Part shown: positions 54,561-64,000 of the stretch, piece after piece | How the letters are laid out: the number at the start of each line of letters is the position of its first letter | How positions within the stretch are numbered: the first letter of the stretch is position 1 | Origin: Helichrysum umbraculigerum | Taxonomy: Eukaryota; Streptophyta; Magnoliopsida; Asterales; Asteraceae | DNA length: 64,000 nt | Assembly (NCBI GenBank): GCA_949592205.1 | Contig: CATIUR010000004.1 | Location: 93,084,337-93,148,336 of the forward strand | Direction: 5' to 3' | The notes under the pieces: generated by a model | The model's database searches: none | What the model was told of the DNA's origin: nothing | The model's input: only the letters and a program-made list of their open reading frames with translations | Position numbers and translations under genes: made by a program

Positions 54561-55317
54561 TGTTGGAATCAATGTTCTCGGGTTGGCTTCGGGTTTGACC
54601 GTGGTACATATGATTCAAAGATATACCCATGACATAATAATACAAAGTCCATTTATCCTATTCGGTCACACGCAAAGGCCAGTTGAAAATCGTTCAATAT
54701 GTTTTTGTACATGAGATTAGCTAACTAGACATTTGTTAATGGTCTAAATAATTAGCTAAGTTGAGTTGGTTTAATTAATTAGTTATACTAATAACTAGTA
54801 ATTAATTAAACATAATAAAAGATTCCATGCATTTATGTTCTCAAGAATGCATGTAAAGGAAAATGATTTATCTTGAATCTTTTATAAGACTCAACCTCCT
54901 CATTTTTTTAAAAAAACACACTTTCCACTTTCTCTTTGTCTCTCTAACCCACGGTTTTCTCTCAAGAGAAAACCGCAAAATCAGTCCGAAATCTCAAGAC
55001 TTTGAGGATTTCGGATACGCAACACACAAAGGCGTGGTGTTGTGATTTCGTGGAGATAAAGAGTTGTTCAAGGAACTGGAATTTGGTGACCGAAAGCATA
55101 CATTCGAGATCGGAACTTTGGGTGTCTCCCCGATAGAGAGGTTCTCGTTTGAACCTAAAACTGTATCGATCGGAATCATGCTTCAAGGGTATGATTCTTG
55201 TTCTAATCTCTCTAGTAGCTATTGTTTTGTGCATGTCGATTATATGAAGGAGTTCGGGTTTTAAATCTCGTTTTGTAACCCGTGTTTTCCGCTGCGCGTT
55301 CGCCCCGAACTCCGACA
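54561..55317 (+). repeat. 3' LTR of element VII (757 bp)
   Basis: Same length and ends as the 5' LTR. Confidence 0.93.
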
Positions 55318-55322
55318 TTATT
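55318..55322. repeat. Target-site duplication of element VII, right copy (TTATT)
   Basis: Matches 47422-47426. Confidence 0.95.
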
Positions 55323-56195
55323 TGACATTGTGTACATGATTAAATTGTAATAAACTGGATATGAGAATCTAATTCATGTTTTGATTGTGTTCTCAGATAA
55401 ACCGAAGACTCAATAAGATAAGACCATTGAGTGGTAACGGTGATCGTCAAGGGTGAGTGGATCTTGGACTTTCAGTCTAGATTAGTTGTAACAAATTGGT
55501 TACAACGGGTAAACTTGGTTTATTGATATTGATATTGATTGTGTCTTATATATATATATGTGCGTATATTGCCATGATGGCTGTGGACTAATTGAATGTC
55601 GGAGGTCAACATGGATTGGGTTTGGATACTAATACTTTGGACAACATATGTACTTTGTACATGTGTTGTTCATTGTAAGTATGTTGTATGTAGTATTAGT
55701 AACCAAGCTATCGGTTTAACCACTGTTTGGCCTTCAGTTGGTTTTAAGTGTTACTTGGGGGCCACCGCGGCATGAGGGTACCTCAAGGACCACCGATCCT
55801 CTTGATTTGTTTGTTTACTATGCTTTGTTGTAGACGATTGTTAAGCTATGTTTAGATTGTTGGTTAGAGATCTATTCACTTAGCTTTGTGCTAATCCCTC
55901 CTCCTCACTTCTTGCAGGTTAAGCTTTTGAATGTGGGTTGGCAAGAAGTCGGGTATTGATGGAATGTTTGACAGCTCACTCTGTTTATAAACATGTCATG
56001 GGTTTACCATTATGTTTTGAATTAAATAACACCTATTTTAGTATTTGTAATTATTATGTTACTTTGGATTTCAAACCATGTAATTTGTGGATTGCTATTT
56101 TGGTTTATAATACATGCAATCTATAACGTATGAATTTCAATATACGCTTCCGATATGTAAAAGAAAAAATGATCTTGAAATTGTGGGGTGTTATA
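55323..56195 (+). repeat. 3' LTR of element VI, second part
   Basis: Continues the LTR interrupted at 47426 and ends GGGGTGTTATA, like the 5' LTR at 41341. What follows is LTR sequence of element VIII. Confidence 0.9.
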
Positions 56196-56199
56196 TAAT

Positions 56200-56740
56200 T
56201 GAAGTTAAAACTATAGTAAAATTCGTAGTTAAAATCATAGTAAGAATCACAGTTAAAACCATAGTAGAAATCATAGTTTAAATCCCCAAGTTTTCAAAGT
56301 TGTCAGAGTTTTCAAAGTTGTCACATATGCCAAATCAAAGTATGCCATTTCTAAAACCGAAGTTTAACCATAGATGGAATCGTAGTTGTTATCGTAGTGG
56401 GACTCGTAGTTGTTATCATAGTTTCCCCTTAGTTGTTATTGTAGTTGTTCTCGTAGTTGTTTCATAGTCATATCATACCATACGTAAAAGTGTTCTCACA
56501 AAAACAATTCACAATACAGTACAAAGTAGTTCCATAAAACATAGCTAATGTAGTTCATAATATATATATAACGTAGTTTATAAATCGGAGATAAAGGAGT
56601 TCGTAAATCAAAGATAACATAGTTCATAAAACAAATTTCAAGTAGCTCATAGTAAGTCATAGAAACCGAGCATTAAGTAGTTCGCAAATTAGTTCCCAAG
56701 TAGTTCGTAAAACAGAGACAAAGTAGTTTATAAAACAGAG
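56200..56740. repeat. GTAGTT-rich degenerate repeat
   Basis: Words such as GTAGTTCATAAAAC, GTAGTTGTT and CATAGTTAAAA recur many times. A similar block lies in the internal region of element II at about 7240-7490. Confidence 0.7.
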
Positions 56741-57147
56741 TATGTATTCTCACCCCAAAACAGTTAAAAACAGTTTAAAAGGTGGGGCTATGAACTCACC
56801 TAAGGAGCTAGCGATCCTAAAGTAAGCTTATGATCCAAACCGAATCTCCTAGTATCCTAAACACGTGAGATTATAAATGAGTAAATGAAAGTCTAATTAT
56901 ACCATCCATATTAGTGTTCACTCGATTAATTGTGTCCAAAGTATTCGATAAGTGTTTACATTTGAAATTTATAAAATAAGTACGGCTCGTTGGTGACGGA
57001 TAGAAATTATATTCGAAAAATATAATTACGTTTGTTTTCTTATAAATATACTTTGCACATTTTCGTGTCGTATAAATATATTTGCGTCGTATAAATTCAA
57101 TACTTTATGAAAAGTATTTATAAAAATGTGTATTTTTGGCGTCACTC

Positions 57148-57300
57148 GATGCAGCACTTCGTTTGGGTTGCGACACTACGATTAGTTTCGAAAATATGAA
57201 ATTTCAGCATTTTTAGCGACACTAAAAAGGGCGTCACTAGGTGGAATAGCGACACTTCATCAAGTGTCGCTAAATGATTAGCGACACTAGTCAAGTAGAC
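57148..57300 (-). repeat. Inverted-repeat array, core AGCGACACTT / AAGTGTCGCT
   Basis: Several GCGACAC/GTGTCGC words in 150 bp. The best pair, GCGACACTT-CATC-AAGTGTCGC, gives a 9-bp stem with a 4-nt loop. The GCGACAC core is shared with the array of element I. Confidence 0.8.
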
Positions 57301-58254
57301 CTGCTGTGTCATTTTTCCGGGTCGACCCGCCAGGATCGGCACCTGAGCCGTCGGGTCCTGATGGTTTTCAGCTCAGTTTCACAAAATCAATTCACAAAAC
57401 AACTTTCTAACTTAATTTCGACCATCAATTCATGGATATAACACTAAAACATGATTATATAAGCTTTTCTAAACTTAAAATAATTAAAGAAAAAGAAAGA
57501 TTGCTCATGGAGGAGGTGAAGCCGAGAGTGATTATGATGATGACCGAAGATGATTATGATGATGGAGATAATCTGATGCTGCTGTTGTGCCGATTCTATT
57601 GTTGTTGTTGTTTGTCGATGATGATGATCGGTGGTCGGTTGTAGTAGTGAGCCGAGAGAGATGAGAGGAAGAAGTAAAAATGATGAAGATAATCGAAGAT
57701 GGAGATGATGATTATGGTTACCAGTTGCTGCTGCTGTTTATTATTATTGTTATTTGTTAGTTTTTATTGTTGTTTGAGTGGAACCAAAAGACACAGAGGG
57801 ATAGATAGATTAGATGATGAAGATGAAATCAAATGAAATAAAGGTTCGGCTTATATCAGAAGCAACAAACAAGATCCACTTTTTTGTGGAAAATTTGGGG
57901 CCGGCTTGCTTTATTTGCAGTATTTTTGACCCGTGTTTGTTTACCCGATCGTAATATAATGTGGTATTTTTAATTTCAAAAATTTATAAAAGTATTTTCG
58001 AAACATTTTTAAGTCAAAGTATTTTATAAAAATACATTATTGGAGTTATAAAATATAACATGATTTCGCGTGGTCTCAATCAAATAGAACACATTTTTAA
58101 ATGAAACGAAATATGTTTAAATTTTATCCAAGTAAATAAATATTATTTTTAACAATAACACATTATTTGGAAATGTTTTGCACCAACGTCCGTTTTTGTA
58201 ATTCTGCGTGCTTTCAGATTCTATTATAAGTGATTATTAAATAATCATTTTAAG

Positions 58255-58255
<1 letters not shown>

Positions 58256-58315
<60 letters not shown>
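58256..58315. repeat. (AT)n microsatellite, about 60 bp
   Basis: Uninterrupted AT dinucleotides about 100 bp inside the LTR of element VIII; elements I and II have shorter TATA runs at the equivalent place. Confidence 0.95.
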
Positions 58316-58321
<6 letters not shown>

Positions 58322-58407
58322 GGATACTTCGGTATTAATGCGTATATAACACGTGAAATGAAAGTTTAAATTGGGCGCGAAAATTGCCCTTTTGACCGGG
58401 TGTCACA

Positions 58408-58418
58408 TTCTCCCCTTG
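58408..58418 (-). promoter_or_regulatory. Polypurine tract of element VIII
   Basis: Minus strand CAAGGGGAGAA before TGTGACACCC, preceded by GGGACGAAATTC. Confidence 0.85.
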
Positions 58419-58806
58419 TTAGGAGAATTTCGTCCCGAAATTTTGTTAGACGTAGCAGTTTTTGTGTCACCTAAGCATAGTTGCGACATGTGTCAAGTAG
58501 GGTGACGTTCAGTTGTGTTTGCCTTCCTCCTCTTGTTCGGCTAGCGCCCTATTGGCAACTAAAGAAAAAGAGAGGAGGCTTCGATTTGATGACCTTCCAC
58601 ATCCGATAGACTAAGGCCTGTTCGTTAGTTCACTAGTGTATAGTTACAATTTGTACTAGTAGCTTGGAGTGACTTTGTAATTCATCCGTTTCCATAGAGT
58701 CTAAGTTAGGTTGTGATATCATAGGACAACCTACACTCTGTAGGCATAGAACAAGATTTAAGATAACTAAGTCATTGTGGAGGAGCGTACTCGTACCTAG
58801 ATATTG
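58419..58806 (-). other. Short non-coding stretch between Gag stop and polypurine tract of element VIII
   Basis: No frame of note; no protease or pol similarity. Confidence 0.65.
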
Positions 58807-59895
58807 TCAAGCGTTGTTAATTTTCGGACAGTCGTTCTTGAAATGCCCAACGACTCCACACTCGAAGCAGACTTTTACTCTACAGTTCCTAGTCTGATGT
58901 CCATAGTTTTTGCACTTGTTACAAGGGGTGACACATGGTCCTCCATGATGGCTGTTGCACTTGGAGCAGAAAGGTTTGCTTCCTTTATACCGATTCTCTT
59001 CGGTTCCTGCAGCATAGGCCCTGACAGTTTCTGGCCTCCTTGCTAGTTGTTTATCCTGATTTTGATCGTCGTTCCCATCCCACTTTCGTTTCTCAGCCCC
59101 AGTGCTTCGGTCCCCCGTATCATTTGGTGCACCTTTTCCCGAATTAGCTTTATCTTTCAACATTCCCATCCTAACAGCTTTATCAGTCAAGCTTTGAGCT
59201 AACTCAACAGCACTCTAAAATGTGGCGGGGCGGGAAGAGGTTACTAAACTCCTAATTTGAGGTACCAATCCCCAGATGTACCTCTTAATGCATTTGTACT
59301 CCAGCGTTACCATGTGTAGTACCAGGCGTGCTAGTTCCTGAAATCTGGTAGTGTAACCGGCGACATCAGCACCAGTCATCATAATATTCCACAGTTCAAT
59401 TTCGATCTTTTGCAACTCGCTACGGGGAAAGAACTCGTCCATGATCATAGCCTTCAGATCTTCCCATGAGAGCGAGTGGGCAGTTGTTTATCCAAGTGCT
59501 TGAACCTGAGCGTTCCACCAGGTAATTGCCTTGTCGGCCAGTGTGTAGGTGGCGTACTTCACCATGCAGTCGCGAGAACAGTTACTAATATCGAGCACAG
59601 ACTCCATCTTCTCGATCCAGTGAATGATACCTATGGCTCCTTCGGTGCCATTGAAGTTGCTTGGTTTGCAAGCCAAAAGGTTTTTGTATGAACACCCTCG
59701 TTGGGTATTCTCAGGAGTTTTGCCATTCACAGGGGTAGTTCCGCTGTTATTTACCACGGTATCACGGATGCGACTTGCCTCATACTGGGCAATGGCTTCA
59801 GCTACACGTCGCTCAATGATTTGTTCAGTAGTTTCAACGACAGGAGGTGTAGTCGCTCTTCAACTATTTCGAGTCTTCCTTTGCTTTGGTGGCAT
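58807..59895 (-). pseudogene. gag: Gag of element VIII, three in-frame stops
   Basis: One frame from ATG at 59895 (MPPKQRKTR) to the stop at 58807, with TGA at codon 12, TAA at 59488-59490 and TAG at 59215-59217. The capsid region spans about 59720-59230 (a KPSNF...WIEKME block, ITWWNAQ, then FQELARLV). It ends with the atypical knuckle CSKCNSHHGGPC and two canonical ones, CNKCKNYGHQTRNC and CFECGVVGHFKNDC. Length about 363 codons, a complete Gag for this lineage. It stops just after the last knuckle with nothing fused behind it. Confidence 0.88.
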
Positions 59896-60039
59896 GATTG
59901 AGTTCTGTAGTGAAATGAAATGCAGAAGTCAATGCCAAGGTAAGGAATGTGAAGAATGATGTTTCACATTGGAGAGATTTTATAAAGCACAAAGAGGATA
60001 ACGGAGATCTTAGTTGTTATACTCATTATTAGTACTAGG

Positions 60040-61093
60040 TGTTGAGAGTCCCGGAATCACTATCAGTTAGTGATTTGGAATCGCAATGTGTAAAGTTTAA
60101 TTGTAGAAGGGGGGGTTGAATACAATTTAAAACTATTTCAGATTTTAACTTAGTTAATTGGTGAGTTTTAAATTGTTTAACAGAAACAGAGTATAACAGA
60201 TATATAGATATGACAATATCAAAGTAACAAAGTAATAGTAGCTTAAATGGTGAATTATATTGATCATAAAATTCACAAGTGTTGAATGCGGAATGGATTA
60301 ACCAAAGTTAATCCAATTCAAACACTTAGCTAATCTATTACAAATTGTGAGAAGAACAGCAGTGGATAAACACGCTGACTGTTCTCTCGCTGGATCGACA
60401 ATGCGTACTCTAGACAAACTGATCACTGACACACAAGTGATAATTACGTATTGAACGACTAGCCTCTACAATACAAAACACTGAACTATTTATACTACAA
60501 GAGTTCCTAAAATATCGCCTATAAAATAGGATCTTGGAATGACACGTGTCGCTACTTGATTGGCTTGATCTCTGATGAACCGACATTCTGCGGGTCCCAA
60601 TTATGTTACCGCAAATATCTCGTTACCTTAAAACTAATTATTCGCTGCCACGTAATCTTTCGGACATACTTCAAGTTGGAACACTCTTGCTGATGTATAG
60701 ATAAGTACAGTACTTTTCGTACTTGATGATTGAGAGGCTTTATTGAATAGTCCCTGAAGATGCAGTAATCCTCCTCACTCACTGCGAGCTAACATGCTCT
60801 TGTAGAATGACTTCAACTAGAGATCTTCAGTGACTAGCTGTTATTCTGGCAGTGACTTTTGCCTTTATTGATTTGAAAATGTTGAGCTCTCGCTGTCAAG
60901 ATCAGCGACACACAAAGTTGAGCTTTAATCTTCCTCAGGATATCAATTCCTTGAGAGTAGAATGAATGATGATCAGCGAAACCAATCTTCAGCAACAGCA
61001 GCTTTGATACAATTCATTTTTTCATCGAGTAGTGTTAAGTTGAGTTGGTCAGCGACCAGCGACTCAACATGGTCAGCGACCAGTGACTCAACA
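60040..61093 (-). repeat. 3' LTR of element IX (1054 bp)
   Basis: In element sense it starts TGTTGAGTCACTGGTCGC and ends ACTCTCAACA. The first 47 bp are two direct copies of a 23-bp unit (61047-61069 and 61071-61093) holding GGTC-GCT-GACC. Confidence 0.85.
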
Positions 61094-61103
61094 ATCTCCC
61101 CCT
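61094..61103 (-). promoter_or_regulatory. Polypurine tract of element IX
   Basis: Minus strand AGGGGGAGAT before TGTTGAG. Confidence 0.88.
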
Positions 61104-61344
61104 AAATGATTGTGATCGAAGCTCCCTAGACAAACTTGTTGCTGAAAAAGTTTATAGTCAGTGTTTAAGATTTTAAACATTCAGTGACATACACTTTGAT
61201 CCATTCATTTATCTTTTTGGATTCTTTTGATATAATCTGAGTTTTGCATTTTGGTTTTCTCAAAAGATTAGATATTATTGAACTGCAAAATATAAATGAC
61301 AGATAGTTTTTCAGTTACGATAAATCTAGTCTATTACAAGTTTT

Positions 61345-61690
61345 AAACCTTCTATCTTCAGCGATCAGATGAGGCAATCTTCAGCGATTAGATAAATAGC
61401 AGTGATTCCTATTATCTTCAGCGATCTGATGAAAATGATTCTTGGTATATCAAACCTACTATCTTCAGTGATTAGATAAATAGCAGTGATTCCTTTTATC
61501 TTCAGCGATCAGATGAAAATGATTCTTGGTATATCAAACCTACTATCTTCAGCATGACATCTTCTCACGAAACTTTAACCGACTGAAAATCAATGAAAAT
61601 GAACCTTCAGATACTGATCAGGATAGAGAAGGATTCATTGCTAAGCTTCAGATACTGATCCGAATAGAGAAGGATTCATTGCTAAGCTGA
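61345..61690. repeat. Imperfect tandem repeats with ATCTTCAGCGATCAGAT words
   Basis: A unit of about 81 bp (starting GATGAAAATGATTCTTGG) occurs twice in succession, with further TCTTCAGCGAT copies around it; a second word (AGAGAAGGATTCATTGCTA) is duplicated at about 61625 and 61667. Confidence 0.75.
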
Positions 61691-62670
61691 AGTGGCACAA
61701 ATATTGAATAAAATCGCCAGGAAAATTGTAACTCAAATACAGGGAATATGTAAGTTTTGTGATAGAAGCCGCAAAGATGATTCCCAAGTATCAGCAACTT
61801 TAATAGTAGCAGCGATTTTCCATATGAGCATAAGCAACATTGGTTTTTGCATTTATTTGTACATTTTCTCCCGCTTGATAACAGCACGAAGTAGATCAGC
61901 ATTTCTCTGGTAGCATCAGCAACAGTTGAATATTTCTCTCCCTTGATGATAGCAAGAAATGCTGCAGCAAATGTTTGATCTTTTTGTAATAAGTGAGTGG
62001 TTTTCTCGTCATCATCAGCTTGTGTTTTAGCTGATGGATCATCGAAAACAGAGGGAACATCCTGTATCTCTCCCTGTGACTGGAGAGAGATATTGACAGC
62101 TGGTGCAGTGATAGATGAGATTTGGCCCGGGTCTGTAGCCAGTGATGTGGTATCAGCAATGAGTGTGTTATCACCCACTGATACCACTAGCCCTTTTGAT
62201 GAAGTTTCATCCTTTTGTGAGAATGACAAGTGGCTGATGGTTAGACTCGATATGAGGGTGTGGGATGCACCCAAATCACTGCTATCAATAGTTTGATCTA
62301 TTGTAGCTGTCTGCAGTTGTCCCATTTTAGAATCACTGGACTTTCGGGAGTCCAATGAAGCTGTTGAAGGCTTGGGGTCAGCAAGGGTGCCCGCAGGGAC
62401 TGAACGTTCAGCCTCCGCTTCACCCTTGGCATCCTTGGATGTCTTTATTTTGCTATGTCCCTGATCCGATAATGTCAGGAACCCTAATTTGGATGCTTTC
62501 TTGGGAGAGGATGGTGGTTTCTTGATTGGTGGTTGACTAATGACAGTCACTGGGGGTGTTGTCAGTGACGTAGTCGATTTGATTGTAGGAACGGACGGAT
62601 GTACAGTAGTTTCAGACTGGATTACAAGTAATCCCTGTTTTCTCATGAGAGTATATAAAAACATAATCAC
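61648..62670 (-). CDS. Extra ORF after pol of element IX (340 aa), Ser/Thr/Pro-rich
   Basis: Frame on the element sense strand, between pol and the 3' LTR. About residues 15-215 are Ser/Thr/Pro/Lys-rich low complexity (SQPPIKKPPSSPKKASK); the C-terminal 60 residues are more hydrophobic and Cys-containing. SIRE-lineage elements often carry an additional ORF here, sometimes called envelope-like. I see no convincing signal peptide, fusion peptide or clear membrane anchor, so I do not call it an envelope. The start is uncertain. It may be the remains of a longer frame. Confidence 0.5.
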   Translation of the reverse strand: MIMFLYTLMRKQGLLVIQSETTVHPSVPTIKSTTSLTTPPVTVISQPPIKKPPSSPKKASKLGFLTLSDQGHSKIKTSKDAKGEAEAERSVPAGTLADPKPSTASLDSRKSSDSKMGQLQTATIDQTIDSSDLGASHTLISSLTISHLSFSQKDETSSKGLVVSVGDNTLIADTTSLATDPGQISSITAPAVNISLQSQGEIQDVPSVFDDPSAKTQADDDEKTTHLLQKDQTFAAAFLAIIKGEKYSTVADATREMLIYFVLLSSGRKCTNKCKNQCCLCSYGKSLLLLKLLILGNHLCGFYHKTYIFPVFELQFSWRFYSIFVPLQLSNESFSIRISI

Positions 62671-62869
62671 TGTTTTTTGAATAAAGATTTTGAGGACACA
62701 TCAGGATTGATTTTAAAGATTTGGATAACAATTTAACCCTGTTTACTTCAGTGATCAGTATCTTCACATACTCTGTTTTTGGGATGGAAAAATGTTTTAG
62801 TGAATAAAACGATTTTTGAAACTGTAATGACAAAATCCTTACCAACTGAAGAAGTTTTGAGGATTTTCA

Positions 62870-63190
62870 GTGGAGTATGATGATGTTTTGAAGAATTTGA
62901 TTTCGTCGTTACAGAAAACAAAAAGATTTTGTATGGTGTTTATTTTGAAATATTTTTATGAAAATCAAGAGGACATTTGGATTGAGATGAGTTTAAGTGG
63001 CTTGATTAATAGAGACCCTCTTGATTATTATGTGGATAAAAATGGGTTAACGTGGTTGATGATGGTGGTGAGTAGAGGTGGTATAGAGGTGATGATTGAT
63101 GGTGGTAAGTGGTATAGGGGTGATGATTATGAAAACTGGTGGTATTTAATGGTGATGGGAGAGGTGTGCCGGAAAAGTATGCTGACGTAA
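62870..63190 (+). CDS. Hypothetical 106-aa antisense ORF within element IX
   Basis: Plus-strand frame opposite to the element, between pol and the extra ORF. The predicted protein is rich in aromatic and acidic residues (IEVMIDGGKWYRGDDYENWW). Antisense ORFs downstream of pol have been reported in some plant LTR elements. There is no independent evidence of expression here and it may be chance. Confidence 0.2.
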   Translation: MEYDDVLKNLISSLQKTKRFCMVFILKYFYENQEDIWIEMSLSGLINRDPLDYYVDKNGLTWLMMVVSRGGIEVMIDGGKWYRGDDYENWWYLMVMGEVCRKSMLT

Positions 63191-63496
63191 GAGAGAGAGT
63201 GTCAGATAATACGACTTTTCCATTACACCACAACCCATAAATAATTTTGGAAAATTTAATAACACCATTAAGTGATATCTACAGAGAGAAAGAGTTACTG
63301 AAGATATCTAATCAATTTCTTGATTTACCACCTAAAAGAAATATAACAATAATAAGATAATAAATTTAATTGTTTATCTTGCTGAGACTAGATCTCGCTG
63401 ACTTAATCACAACTTAGAATACTGATTGAGTCATTGTGAAATAGTTACAGTTTTGATATAAATTTAACTTGTTAACTCACAATTTTTATATTGAAA

Positions 63497-63529
<33 letters not shown>

Positions 63530-63872
63530 AGAACATGAATATAGATTATGTATTATGTTAAATGTATAACATATTTCTATATTACACCTCACCGATCAAG
63601 TTACAACTTAGAATACTAACTAGATCAGTTTAGAGATATCATAGAGCAATGCTACAAACCTATCATTGAGACATAAGAAAATATTCATGAGTCTTTGTAA
63701 GAATATAACGTTAGAAGATCACAGTAAGCTGGGTATTAATCTTGCTGATTAGTTCAGTAAGGATTAAGACATCAGTGTGTATGGTCAACTAAAATTATAT
63801 TTTACGAAGACAATTTATTTAAAGCATTTATAAATTTAAACGACAATAAATAAATAAACTCAAAGAGTTCAT
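63191..63872 (-). other. Non-coding part of element IX between pol and downstream ORFs
   Basis: AT-rich, no credible gene; includes the poly(T) run at 63498-63525. Confidence 0.6.
63498..63525. repeat. Poly(T) run of about 28
   Basis: Poly(A) in the sense of element IX, about 350 bp after the pol stop. Confidence 0.95.
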
Positions 63873-64000
63873 TTATTCAATGAAGTTTAACATACCAAGC
63901 TCGCTGATAAGAAAATTAAATCTTTTCTCATCCAGAGGTTTTGTAAACAAATCAGCGAGTTGGTAATCAGTTGGAATGAAATGAAGTTCAATATCACCTT
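63873..64000 (-). CDS. pol: Pol C-terminus (RNase H end) of element IX, partial
   Basis: The frame enters from the right window edge and stops with TAA at 63873-63875. It carries the copia C-terminal signature: IELHFIP, QLADLFTKPL, then RFNFLISELGML. This is the end of the RNase H region of a Ty1/copia polyprotein. No stop interrupts the visible 41 codons. Confidence 0.9.
   Translation of the reverse strand, partial: GDIELHFIPTDYQLADLFTKPLDEKRFNFLISELGMLNFIE

Larger units (their letters stand above)
47427..55317 (+). mobile_element. Element VII: complete Ty1/copia retrotransposon (Angela/Tork-like)
   Basis: Two 757-bp LTRs, a tRNA-iMet primer site, one gag-pol frame, a polypurine tract and a perfect 5-bp target duplication. 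It sits inside the 3' LTR of element VI. The LTRs differ at about ten sites by eye. Clade assignment rests on the Gag (LNGLNFIDWLRNLRIVL block) and is moderate. Confidence 0.93.
39637..56195 (+). mobile_element. Element VI: Tekay-type Ty3 chromovirus, decayed
   Basis: 5' LTR (39637-41341, first 361 bp missing), tRNA-iMet primer site, gag-protease and pol frames with stops, polypurine tract, and 3' LTR (46236-47426 plus 55318-56195) split by element VII. Domain order Gag, protease, RT, RNase H, integrase, then a chromodomain-like C-terminus places it among chromoviruses; LTR features and the GGGACGAAATC motif suggest Tekay/Del. The right end at 56195 abuts LTR sequence of element VIII. Confidence 0.9.
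56196..58407 (-). repeat. 3' LTR of element VIII, truncated
   Basis: In element sense it starts TGTGACACCCGGTC at 58407, as in element II. It contains an AT run, a palindrome array and a GTAGTT-rich part (56200-56740). The inner end is missing beyond element VI. Confidence 0.85.
56196..60039 (-). mobile_element. Element VIII: gag-only Tekay-like element, decayed
   Basis: Minus-strand 3' LTR (56196-58407, cut at 56195 by element VI), polypurine tract, a gag pseudogene and a short stretch of leader ending at 60039, where element IX starts. Only about 390 bp separate the Gag stop from the polypurine tract, so protease, RT and integrase are absent, as in element I. Confidence 0.8.
60040..64000 (-). 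mobile_element. Element IX: SIRE-like Ty1/copia element, 3' part (continues beyond window)
   Basis: Minus strand: end of pol (63873-64000), about 2.8 kb downstream region with an extra ORF, polypurine tract, and 3' LTR (60040-61093). LTR ends TGTTGA and TCAACA form a perfect 6-bp inverted repeat. Inserted in the leader of element VIII; CTAGG (60035-60039) would be the target-site copy. An extra ORF between pol and LTR suggests the SIRE/Maximus lineage; moderate confidence. Confidence 0.8.

Noticed and set aside
61648..62670. Calling the extra ORF of element IX a true envelope gene
   Set aside because: No signal peptide, fusion peptide or clear membrane anchor is visible; only position suggests it.
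1..64000. Search for host genes, tRNA or rRNA genes
   Set aside because: No intact tRNA cloverleaf, rRNA segment or host-like exon was recognised; only primer sites complementary to tRNA 3' ends.

Overview
This window looks like intergenic heterochromatin of a large, repeat-rich dicot plant genome. The Ty3 families with tRNA-iMet and tRNA-Asp primer sites, the Ty1/copia families and the AT-rich background all fit this. Asteraceae is a guess I cannot test. I see no host gene, tRNA, rRNA, CRISPR array or bacterial feature. Essentially every base belongs to one of nine LTR retrotransposons nested in each other.

Layout, left to right. Element I (+, 1-5494) is a gag-only Ty3/Tekay-like element in an internal-LTR-leader-LTR remnant arrangement. 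Element II (-, 5495-11038) is a same-family element with no coding capacity; element I sits in its 3' LTR. Element III (-, 11039-13955 and 31988-33355) is an Athila-like element (tRNA-Asp primer site) whose only ORF is an unfamiliar acidic 418-aa protein. Element IV (-, 13956-31987) is a second Athila-like element in an LTR-internal-LTR-internal tandem, with an intact 1439-aa ORF: Gag, aspartic protease, acidic linker, then a C-terminal helical repeat region where reverse transcriptase and integrase would be expected. Element V (-, 33356-39636) is a decayed relative of IV, cut by III. Element VI (+, 39637-56195) is a Tekay-type chromovirus with gag, protease, RT, RNase H, integrase and a chromodomain-like end, all broken by stops. 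Element VII (+, 47427-55317) is a complete Ty1/copia element with a perfect 5-bp target duplication, inside the 3' LTR of VI. Element VIII (-, 56196-60039) is another gag-only Tekay-like element. Element IX (-, 60040 to beyond 64000) is the 3' part of a SIRE-like copia element with an extra ORF after pol.

Nesting, deduced from where LTR ends abut interrupted sequence: VIII is host to VI and IX; VI is host to V and VII; V is host to III; III is host to II and IV; II is host to I. Deletions later removed parts of IV and III together, and most of one LTR of I.

Best candidates for something undescribed: (1) the helical repeat region after Gag-protease in IV, also kept in the diverged V; (2) short, family-specific, CpG-containing palindromes in nearly every LTR. 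In the Athila-like LTRs they lie just upstream of the TATA box, at almost exactly 21-bp spacing in IV. In the Tekay-like LTRs they lie in the probable transcribed leader; (3) a run of mini-hairpins, one with a C(UUCG)G loop, downstream of the primer site of element I; (4) repeated copies of the polypurine motif in the 3' region of IV.
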